From NCBI GenBank assembly GCA_910587635.1, contig CAJUNB010000029.1, forward strand, positions 1-51,567: a stretch of 51,567 bases of DNA, in the 5' to 3' direction. The DNA comes from an uncultured Lachnospiraceae bacterium (GTDB lineage: Bacteria; Bacillota; Clostridia; Lachnospirales; Lachnospiraceae). Shown here one piece after another: positions 45,166-51,567 of the stretch; within the stretch, counting starts at the first letter, position 1; every line of letters begins with the position of its first letter. Both the position numbers and the translations under genes were made by a program. The notes under the pieces were generated by a model. The model did not search any database. It was not told where the DNA came from and was given only the letters and a program-made list of their open reading frames with translations.

Positions 45166-45181
45166 ATGACAATTATGTCAT
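45166..45181. promoter_or_regulatory. Candidate operator palindrome before the kinase gene
   Basis: ATGACAATTATGTCAT is a perfect 5+5 arm palindrome in the 127-base isomerase-kinase gap. It overlaps a possible minus-strand promoter (TTGTAC about 30 bases upstream). A repressor or AraC-type site is possible but unproven. Confidence 0.35.
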
Positions 45182-45247
45182 AAATATTGCCTGTACAAAC
45201 CTGACACAGTTGATTTCACACAACAAATAATTTGTGTCCGTTTATCT

Positions 45248-46654
45248 TCAACTGTCAATCTCTGTCCAGTCATAGTGCAGGTATGTGGTAAAAGCTTCCT
45301 TCAATATGTCCTTCATATGCCCTATTCCCACGGAAGTATGGTGTTTGAAGCCGCCCCGTGCCAGCCTGATAAGCTTATTCTGGAGATCAGGGACCTCCGC
45401 TACGCCGCCACATCCAAAGAACGCCTCTTCGATCGGATCGTCGGTAAATCTGGCGTTACTTGCATATACCACGATCTTACCCTCCTTCGTCTGGCAGTTG
45501 GAAAATGTCATATCAAAGGGCCTGATTCTGCCTTCATTGCTCCCCCATCCCGAACCCGGATCTCCTTTGGCAAACATCTTGTGCTCTGTCACGGTGCCCT
45601 TTCCGGTCATAAGTGTCTGCGCCACCGGCCCGCAGTGGAATAAGATCACTTTATTTTCCTCTTCTCCATAATTATTGTTCCAGTCCAGAACCGCCGTGGG
45701 CATCTCACTGGCCAGATGCATCGCACGCATAGTCAGTGCCGAACACATATCGATCTCACAGGAGGCCACAATTCCTCTGTCATTCAGTTCACTGAGCAGG
45801 ACACAGGGACAGATCCGCAGCACCTCTTCCATTTCATTCCAGCACCGCAGCGTCAGAGCATCCAGCCTGTATTCCTCTATGTACTCGTCAAGTACCACCG
45901 ACAGCTTGGCAAGTGTCAGCATATTCTTTTCCGGTACCCTCGTAAAATCGGAATAGGCTTTCAGCTTTTCCGCTTTGGCAAGCACCTTTATATCCTCGTC
46001 CGCCTTTTTCCCCACCTTGAAAAATACTTCTGACAAATCAAAGGACTCCACATTGATTCCGTACTTCTGCAGCGTAATCTCATCGAACCGTACTGTCTTA
46101 AAGGCCGTCGTACGGGCACCGATACATCCCACATTGAACCGCTTCATACCATTTACTACCCGACAGATAGCTGCAAAATCCCGCAGATTCTCCGCAAAAG
46201 TCGTCGACAGAGGGTGCACTACATGGGGTTTCATGACCGTAAACGGCACCTGATACTGGGTGAATACATCAGTGACGGAAAATTTACCACAATAAGCATC
46301 CCGCCTGTGGGCAAAGTCCATCTTGCCGATCTCATCGGGATATGCCTGCATCAGAATCGGCACTCCCGCATCCTGCAGGGCAGTGATCGCCCCGTTCTCA
46401 TCCGCGAAGATCGGCATGGAAAAGATCACACCGTCATAGCTTCCCTCATGCTCCCTCAGCCATCTGGCATAGAGCCGCCCTTCCTCTCTCGTCTCCACAC
46501 CGCCATAGCGCGTCAGCTCTGCGTCCATGGCGATATAGTCATATCCCGCATCCGTTACGGCCTTTATCATATCTTCTCTTGCCCCATAGATCAGCTCTCC
46601 CGGCATAAAGCCTCTGTTACAAAAGCAAAGCGCAAATGTCATTTTTCTTCCCAT
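45248..46654 (-). CDS. L-fucose/L-arabinose isomerase-family protein
   Basis: 468 residues. It has the N-terminal substrate-binding fold (ALCFCNRGFMPGELI, GVIFSMPIFADENGAITAL) and a C-terminal domain with SGWGSNEGRIRPFDMTF and GGFKHHTSVGIGHM, as in the FucI/AraA superfamily. These enzymes interconvert aldoses and ketoses using manganese. Which sugar it uses cannot be told, and it is not a close match to classical FucI or AraA that I can recall. Start at 46654 follows GAAGGAG by eight bases. 28 bases after the aldolase gene; same operon. Confidence 0.85.
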   Translation of the reverse strand: MGRKMTFALCFCNRGFMPGELIYGAREDMIKAVTDAGYDYIAMDAELTRYGGVETREEGRLYARWLREHEGSYDGVIFSMPIFADENGAITALQDAGVPILMQAYPDEIGKMDFAHRRDAYCGKFSVTDVFTQYQVPFTVMKPHVVHPLSTTFAENLRDFAAICRVVNGMKRFNVGCIGARTTAFKTVRFDEITLQKYGINVESFDLSEVFFKVGKKADEDIKVLAKAEKLKAYSDFTRVPEKNMLTLAKLSVVLDEYIEEYRLDALTLRCWNEMEEVLRICPCVLLSELNDRGIVASCEIDMCSALTMRAMHLASEMPTAVLDWNNNYGEEENKVILFHCGPVAQTLMTGKGTVTEHKMFAKGDPGSGWGSNEGRIRPFDMTFSNCQTKEGKIVVYASNARFTDDPIEEAFFGCGGVAEVPDLQNKLIRLARGGFKHHTSVGIGHMKDILKEAFTTYLHYDWTEIDS

Positions 46655-46682
46655 ACTCTTTTCTCCTTCTCTCATTAGTCTC

Positions 46683-47549
46683 TCAGTCCCTATTTGCGAA
46701 CACCTTCATGGCCGCCATCACATTCTCTTTCATGGCCTCAGTTGCCCTCGCGGCAGCCTCTGTAAAAAATACCGGCATGTCATCTTCTACGCTGCCCACA
46801 TATTTCGCCAGTTCTGCCCCGGCCGCCTTATCCATATAGGTGAAATAGTTGATTTTCCGCACGCCTGCGGCAACCGCCCTGTGAAAATCTTCCTTACTGA
46901 CCCCGGAGCCTCCATGCATGACCACCGGAATCCCTCCGGTCTCTTTTCTCACATTTTTTACCACATCAAAATCCAGCTTCGGCGCTGTCAGATAGATGCC
47001 ATGGGTTGTGCCGAAAGAGCAGGCCAGAGCATCGATGCCTGTTTCTTTCACAAAACCTGCCGCCTGGATGGGATCGGTATAAATCTTTGTATCATCCTCT
47101 CCACCGCTTCCTTCTCCGGCCCCGGATTCCCGCCTTCCCATGGAACCCAGCTCCGCTTCCACAGAGGCTCCTGTTTCTTTCGCCAGTTCCACTGCCTTTT
47201 TCACATTTGCCACATTTTCCTCATAGGGCATCGTAGAGCCGTCAAACATAATTCCCGTAAAGCCCATCTCCAATACTTTTTTCACATAATCCAGTGTCTC
47301 CCCATGGTCCAGATGAACGCAGACCGGCACGCAGGCCCGCTTTGCCAGCTCTACCATAACCGGCCCCATAATCGACACAGGTGTCAGTATTTCGTGAACC
47401 TGAGCCGCCTGGATGATGACCGGAAGCTCCAGTTCCTCTGCCGCCCCCAACACTGCTCGCAGACATTCCAGATTCGGCGTATTAAAAGAACCTACGGCAA
47501 TTTTTCTTTCCTCTGCGATCTGCAATATTTCTTTTAACGTTACAAGCAT
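46683..47549 (-). CDS. Class II ketose-(bis)phosphate aldolase
   Basis: 288 residues. Zinc and catalytic residues are in place: Asp81-His82 in HLDHGET, Glu131/133 in VEAELGSMG, His183 in GTTHGIY and His212 in MHGGSGVSKED. These enzymes cleave ketose phosphates to DHAP and an aldehyde. The usual NxDTD phosphate/cation motif reads NYFTYMD here, keeping Asn and Thr but replacing the two Asp with aromatic residues, which suggests an unusual substrate. Start ATG after AAGGAGAG. First gene of the aldolase-isomerase-kinase operon. Confidence 0.9.
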   Translation of the reverse strand: MLVTLKEILQIAEERKIAVGSFNTPNLECLRAVLGAAEELELPVIIQAAQVHEILTPVSIMGPVMVELAKRACVPVCVHLDHGETLDYVKKVLEMGFTGIMFDGSTMPYEENVANVKKAVELAKETGASVEAELGSMGRRESGAGEGSGGEDDTKIYTDPIQAAGFVKETGIDALACSFGTTHGIYLTAPKLDFDVVKNVRKETGGIPVVMHGGSGVSKEDFHRAVAAGVRKINYFTYMDKAAGAELAKYVGSVEDDMPVFFTEAAARATEAMKENVMAAMKVFANRD

Positions 47550-47673
47550 ATCATCTCTCCTTATATTCTTTAAATTTTAATTTTTCTGACTCCATCTTAG
47601 CAGATATTTGCCATGGAAAATACACAAATTCGTCTTTATTTCTTTGATTTTGTTCGCAAAAGGCGTATGATAA

Positions 47674-47701
47674 CTATGAACAAAATTCTGTATGTTCATA
47701 G
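47674..47701. promoter_or_regulatory. Candidate operator in the divergent aldolase/AraC region
   Basis: CTATGAAC (47674-47681) and GTTCATAG (47694-47701) form a perfect 8-base inverted repeat with 12 bases between, spaced by about two helical turns. It is centrally placed in the 245-base gap between the divergent aldolase and AraC genes, a likely site for the regulator itself. Confidence 0.45.
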
Positions 47702-47708
47702 CTATTAT

Positions 47709-47756
47709 TGCTCTCAGCAAACAAGAGACCGTATGTTCCCCTGTTTACTGAAGGTA
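47709..47756. repeat. Palindromic repeat, copy 2 (diverged)
   Basis: This stretch aligns to copy 1: the right half (ACCGTATGTTCCCCTGTTT... to GGTA) matches 22 of 29 bases, and the left half keeps CTCAG-nnn-ACAAG. It is still palindromic (TCAGCAAACA / TGTTTACTGA) but has a shorter loop. Lies 38 bases before the AraC gene. Confidence 0.5.
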
Positions 47757-47794
47757 AAATTTCCCCATACAAATAACGCAAAGGAGATTCTGTC

Positions 47795-48667
47795 ATGGTA
47801 TCCAGTTTCGACCTTACAAAACTACAGCTGTTACTGAATGATTTCTATACACTGACTCATATCCGCATTACTGTATTTGACGAACAGTTTCAGGAACTCA
47901 CATCCTGTCCTACACAGCTCCCCGCTTTCTGCCGGCTCATCCGCCGCAGTCCGGCAGGCCTGGAACGATGCCGCCAGTGCGACCGGGAAGCCTGCAACAT
48001 TTCCCTGCACCGCAGAGACACTTATCTCTATCAATGTCACGCCGGACTGACAGAGGCTATTTCCCCTATTTTTCTTGGCAATATTGTCACCGGCTATCTG
48101 TTTTTCGGCCATGTCTTTTCCTATGCCAGCCGGGAAGAAGGCTGGAAAATCATTTCAGAGAAATGCAGTGTCTATCCTTTAGAACAGGATGAACTGAAAA
48201 ACTGCTGTGACCAGCTACCGATTACTTCAGAAGACTATATCCTCTCCGCTTCCAACCTGCTCCATGCCGTAGCCTCTTATCTGTGTATGGAACGGATGAT
48301 CCTGCTGCGGCAAAATGACTTACCCATCCAACTGGATAACTATATTCAAAATCATCTCCGCAGCCCCCTTTCTGCCGAAATCCTGTGCCAGAATCTGCAT
48401 ATCGGAAAAACAAATCTGTACCAGCTCGCCCGACAAAGCTACGGCTGCGGTATCGCCCGGCACATACGCAGGCTCCGCATTGACAGAGCCATGTCTCTTC
48501 TCCTGGAGCATCCTGAAATGTCCGTGTCGGAAATAGCAGAGAGCTGCGGTTTTGAAGACAGCAATTATTTTTCCATCGTATTTAAAAAACAGACCGGAAC
48601 TACACCCCTGAAGTTCCGATCTGCCGAATCCAAAAAATTTATTTCTCAGTCCTCCCAAGAAGACTGA
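47795..48667 (+). CDS. AraC-family regulator with PocR sensor domain
   Basis: 290 residues. The N-terminal PocR-type domain shows its cysteine pattern: Cys46 in AFCRLIR, Cys59, Cys62 and Cys67 in ERCRQCDREAC, and Cys81 in QCHAGLTEAISPI. The C-terminal part (about 190-275) is a double HTH: SAEILCQNLHIGKTNLYQLA and MSVSEIAESCGFEDSNYFSI. PocR itself controls propanediol use, and the domain is thought to bind small alcohols or related ligands. Divergent from the aldolase operon. Ribosome binding site AAAGGAGA seven bases upstream. Its end overlaps the convergent MFS gene by 29 bases. Confidence 0.93.
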   Translation: MVSSFDLTKLQLLLNDFYTLTHIRITVFDEQFQELTSCPTQLPAFCRLIRRSPAGLERCRQCDREACNISLHRRDTYLYQCHAGLTEAISPIFLGNIVTGYLFFGHVFSYASREEGWKIISEKCSVYPLEQDELKNCCDQLPITSEDYILSASNLLHAVASYLCMERMILLRQNDLPIQLDNYIQNHLRSPLSAEILCQNLHIGKTNLYQLARQSYGCGIARHIRRLRIDRAMSLLLEHPEMSVSEIAESCGFEDSNYFSIVFKKQTGTTPLKFRSAESKKFISQSSQED

Positions 48668-49826
48668 TGCCAATCCATATGATAAAAGGGAAAACCATGG
48701 CTGCGCAGAGACCTGCTTTTAGATTCCCTCCGAATGCATTGGCAACCATCCCTACTACAGTAGGCCCCGAAGAGCACCCAACATCCCCTGCCAGTGCCAT
48801 CAGGGCATACATAGCGGTACCCCCGCCTCGAAGCCGCCCGGCTGCAATGCTGAAAGTCCCGGGCCAGAAAATGCCCACCGAAAATCCGCAAAATGCACAC
48901 CCTGCCAGTCCGATCATCGCCTGCCCGGAAAAGACGGCTATGACATAGCAGCCAATACAGAGTATCGCACTGATCTTCATAAACAGTTTCAGAGGCAGTT
49001 TATCACTGAATTTCGCATAGAGCGCCCGGGAACTGCCCATCAACAGAGCAAAGGCACAGGGTCCTGCCAGATCTCCCACTGTTTTGGACACTTTCAGCCC
49101 CGCTTCAGCAAAAGCGGAAGCCCACTGGCTCATAGCCTGCTCCGATGCTCCGGCACAGATCATGATCACCATAAACAACCAGAATATTTTCTGTCCAAAC
49201 AGTCCCTTCAAAGACAATGCTTCATGCTCTTCCACTACCGGATACAATGGCACAAGGGCAAAATAGAGCATATTAAAAAGCGGCAAAAGCGCCCAGACAC
49301 AGGCCAGTATTTTCCAGTTTCCCACACCACATATTTGGAAAAATGCAGTGGAGGCCAACACTACAAACACATGCCCCCAACAGTAAAAAGAATGGAGCAG
49401 ACTCATGGCCGCTTCCTTTTTCTCCGTAGGGCACGACTCAATAATGGGACTGATCAGCACTTCAATAATACCGCCCCCAATGGCATACAAAACAATGGAT
49501 ATCATCAGCCCAACATAGGGATCCCCTGTCATATCCGGCAGAACTGCCATGCCTGCCAGTCCCAGTGCCGCAAAGAGATGTGCACAAACAATCCCCTTGC
49601 GATACCCAATCCGGTCCATCACTTTTGCCGACAGCAAATCCACACAGAGCTGGACAAAAAAATTCACCGTTGTGATCAACGTGATCTTATCCAGCGTCAA
49701 TCCATAATCTTTTGAAAAGGTCAGAAACAGTAATGGAGCAAAATTATTGACAATCGCCTGGGTAATATATCCGATATATCCGGCATATATCGTATGTTCG
49801 TATTTTTTTCGCACTGATTGAAACAT
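48639..49826 (-). CDS. MFS transporter
   Basis: 395 residues with about 12 membrane helices; the loop between helices 2 and 3 reads VMDRIGYRKG, the typical MFS Asp-Arg motif. Start at 49826 (MFQSVRKKYEH) follows GAGGG; the longer frame runs into the dehydrogenase gene. 11 bases after the alcohol dehydrogenase gene, so co-transcribed. It is likely to import the sugar used by the island or export its reduced product. Confidence 0.9.
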   Translation of the reverse strand: MFQSVRKKYEHTIYAGYIGYITQAIVNNFAPLLFLTFSKDYGLTLDKITLITTVNFFVQLCVDLLSAKVMDRIGYRKGIVCAHLFAALGLAGMAVLPDMTGDPYVGLMISIVLYAIGGGIIEVLISPIIESCPTEKKEAAMSLLHSFYCWGHVFVVLASTAFFQICGVGNWKILACVWALLPLFNMLYFALVPLYPVVEEHEALSLKGLFGQKIFWLFMVIMICAGASEQAMSQWASAFAEAGLKVSKTVGDLAGPCAFALLMGSSRALYAKFSDKLPLKLFMKISAILCIGCYVIAVFSGQAMIGLAGCAFCGFSVGIFWPGTFSIAAGRLRGGGTAMYALMALAGDVGCSSGPTVVGMVANAFGGNLKAGLCAAMVFPFIIWIGISLLGRTEK

Positions 49827-49837
49827 ATTTCCCTCAT

Positions 49838-51022
49838 CTATCCCAGGCTGTTCCTGTAGATCGCCAGCATATCCGCTTCCCGCAATACCTTGGCAGAGCC
49901 TTTTTTTCCGCCGCTGGCTATACTGCACTTCTTTGCCAGCTCCTGAAGCTGCTCATCAGAAGGCGAGATTCCCAGCTCCTTCAGAGAAACTGGCATACCA
50001 ATCCTGTGATAAAACGCCTCCATCGCCTCAATCCCCTTTAAAGCAGTTTCTTCATCACTGTTACCCGCTTCCACACCCATAACATCCAGGGCAAACTTCA
50101 CGAACCGGGACAGGCAGTCTCTGTATACATATCTCGCCCAGCTTCCCCATATAGCCGCCAGCCCTGCACCATGAGCCACATCAAACATACCGCCCACTTC
50201 ATGCTGTAACGCATGAGACGCGAAATCTTTATCTACAATACCACAGCCTGTCAGACCATTGTGGGAAAGGCTGCTTGCCCACATCACTTCCGCCCGGGCA
50301 TCGTAATTTCCCGGCTCGTCCCGCAGAATCTCCGCATTTTTCATTACGGTACGCATCAGCCCCTCTGCGATGCTGTCCGTCAGCTCCATATGGCTGCCCG
50401 CTGTGAAATATCGCTCCATCGTATGCATCAAAATGTCGGTACACCCCGATGCTGTCTGATATGGAGGGAGGCTCATTGTCAGTTCCGGGTTCATCACCGC
50501 AAACTTCAGGCGACAGTAATCACTGCTGTAGCCTCTTTTGATGCCACCTTCCTCCTTTGTAATTACCGAGGAATCGCTCATCTCGCTCCCGGCTGCCGCA
50601 ATCGTCAACACAGCACCTATCGGGAGACACCCGCTGGCCTGCTTTTTTCTGTCATACAATTCCCATACGTCTCCCTCATTGGCCACGCCATAGCCAATGG
50701 CTTTCGCGGAATCAATCACACTGCCTCCGCCCACTGCCAGGATGAAATCCACGCTTTCTTTTCTGCACAGCTCTATGCCTTTGTATACAAGAGACAGCCT
50801 GGGATTTGGCACTACACCGCCCAACTGTACATAGGCGATTCCCTCTTCTGTCAGACTTTTCTCAATCCGATCCAGAAGCCCCGATTTCCGGGCGCTGCCA
50901 CTGCCATAATGAAGCAATACTTTTTTGCAGTTCTGCGCCTGCACCAGCGCTCCTGTCTGCAGCTCTGCACCTTTTCCAAATACAATTTGTGTGGGTGTGT
51001 AATAGTTGAAATTATTAGCCAT
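49838..51022 (-). CDS. Iron-containing alcohol dehydrogenase (YqhD/BdhA-like)
   Basis: 394 residues. NAD(P)-binding GGGSVIDSAKAIG, and the metal ligands in SGCTDILMHTMERYF (Asp, His) and LQHEVGGMFDVAHGAGLAA (His, His). The start FNYYTPTQIVFGKG and MHTMERYF are typical of the butanol dehydrogenase/YqhD branch, which reduces a broad range of aldehydes with NADPH. In this island it would reduce the aldehyde released by the aldolase. GGAGG eight bases before ATG. Confidence 0.92.
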   Translation of the reverse strand: MANNFNYYTPTQIVFGKGAELQTGALVQAQNCKKVLLHYGSGSARKSGLLDRIEKSLTEEGIAYVQLGGVVPNPRLSLVYKGIELCRKESVDFILAVGGGSVIDSAKAIGYGVANEGDVWELYDRKKQASGCLPIGAVLTIAAAGSEMSDSSVITKEEGGIKRGYSSDYCRLKFAVMNPELTMSLPPYQTASGCTDILMHTMERYFTAGSHMELTDSIAEGLMRTVMKNAEILRDEPGNYDARAEVMWASSLSHNGLTGCGIVDKDFASHALQHEVGGMFDVAHGAGLAAIWGSWARYVYRDCLSRFVKFALDVMGVEAGNSDEETALKGIEAMEAFYHRIGMPVSLKELGISPSDEQLQELAKKCSIASGGKKGSAKVLREADMLAIYRNSLG

Positions 51023-51087
51023 AGGTTCCTCCTGATTTTATTTTCGTTATCGGCCGAAAGACTGACAATCGGTCCTTTCTCACTTTA

Positions 51088-51345
51088 CTATGACAGCATA
51101 TCCGCTGCCGGGTATTTCCGCAGCAATATGATCGTGCTTAGCATATCCAGCATCGGAACAAGCTGAAATACATAGTGAACCTCACTGGGCCGCTCATGAG
51201 TTGAAGGCCTTTTCCGCAAAACATCACATAGCATATTCCATGAAATCCGCTCTGGACTACCATAGAGCATGTTATAAAAATAGGAATAGGCACAAGAATT
51301 ACCAAAATCCCCCTGGAGGCTCCCACCAGTGTGCCCCATACAATA
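51088..51345 (-). pseudogene. Possible remnant of a membrane-protein gene
   Basis: Two overlapping frames cover this stretch. One encodes a hydrophobic segment (GASRGILVILVPIPIFITC) that resembles the end of a transporter; it stops at 51138 and has no credible start within the preserved sequence. It may be a decayed gene upstream of the alcohol dehydrogenase, or chance. The 51023-51567 interval otherwise holds only the repeats listed. Confidence 0.2.
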
Positions 51346-51354
51346 AAGCTATAT

Positions 51355-51383
51355 TACCCTCAGTAGACAAGGGCACACACGCC
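51355..51383. repeat. Palindromic repeat, copy 3 (left half only)
   Basis: 28 of 29 bases match 43516-43544 (TACCCTCAGT-a-GACAAGGG then CACACACGCC). The right half of the palindrome is missing; a different inverted repeat follows at once. Confidence 0.75.
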
Positions 51384-51560
51384 CTGAACCATGATATTTC
51401 GGTAATTTTCTGCGTTGTCCTCAATCCGCGTACGTCCAGTACGCCTCAATCGTCCTCCTTGTAAATTACCGAAATATCTATGGTCAGGGTCAGAGAGTCG
51501 GAAAGAAGTCAATTTTTGTCCCTGCGAGGCGCTTGATTGACGCGTACTGGACGTACGCGG
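51382..51560. repeat. Nested inverted repeats at the window end
   Basis: CCCTGAACCATGATATTTCG... (51382-51408) is matched in inverse orientation by 51463-51489 with about two mismatches over 27 bases. Inside its loop, CCGCGTACGTCCAGTACGC (51426-51444) is inverted perfectly at 51542-51560, outside the first pair. The two pairs are interleaved rather than nested in one hairpin. The element is probably cut by the window edge. Confidence 0.65.
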
Positions 51561-51567
51561 AAGGAAA

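Noticed and set aside
51048..51055. GCCGATAA on the minus strand before the alcohol dehydrogenase gene, like a sigma-28 -10
   Set aside because: No TAAA at 15-16 bases upstream, and the gene is metabolic.
1..51567. CRISPR arrays, tRNA or rRNA genes, transposases, phage genes
   Set aside because: None found; repeats seen are palindromic or two-copy tandem, and the usual tRNA near secE is absent.

Overview
The window looks like a chromosomal segment of a flagellated Clostridia species, most likely a Lachnospiraceae (Bacillota). This rests on the str and beta operon gene content, a Firmicutes-type L10 leader, the FliW/CsrA pair inside a flagellar filament operon, acidic C-terminal tails on RpoB and RpoC, and strong AGGAGG ribosome binding sites with TTGACA/TATAAT promoters. 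No rRNA, tRNA, CRISPR array or insertion sequence was seen.

Bases 1-22,000 are the translation/transcription core, all on the minus strand. In transcription order it reads rpmG-secE-nusG-rplK-rplA, then a three-gene surface cassette (MBOAT acyltransferase, SGNH-like partner, CapA-like protein), then rplJ-rplL behind an L10 leader, then rpoB-rpoC with their own promoter, a two-gene insert (membrane protein, secreted transglutaminase-like protein), and rpsL-rpsG-fusA-tuf. The usually continuous cluster is therefore broken in three places. Each break has its own terminator, promoter or leader. The most interesting of these is a leader of about 250 nt before rpsL that carries a terminator and a competing hairpin.

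Bases 22,200-36,100 hold motility genes. A solitary FliD-like gene on the plus strand and a biotin-enzyme carboxyltransferase gene precede a minus-strand late flagellar block: flgM-flgN-flgK-flgK-flgL-fliW-csrA, then flaG-fliD-fliS-FlgN/FliT-like. Two sigma-28 type promoters are visible, one before flgM and one embedded in the csrA terminator before flaG.

Bases 36,150-43,500 carry a PfkB sugar-phosphate kinase, a cupin, a DUF554 membrane protein, and a likely organic-acid module: CdaR-type regulator, GntP permease, glycerate 2-kinase type enzyme and cyclase-family hydrolase.

Bases 43,500-51,400 are a self-contained sugar catabolism island: FucI/AraA-family isomerase, FGGY kinase, class II aldolase, YqhD-type alcohol dehydrogenase, MFS transporter and an AraC regulator with a PocR sensor domain. 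Copies of one palindromic repeat lie at both ends and in the regulatory gap in the middle. The enzymes suggest aldose to ketose to ketose phosphate to two three-carbon units, followed by aldehyde reduction. The substrate cannot be named from sequence. The last 200 bases are nested inverted repeats cut by the window edge.
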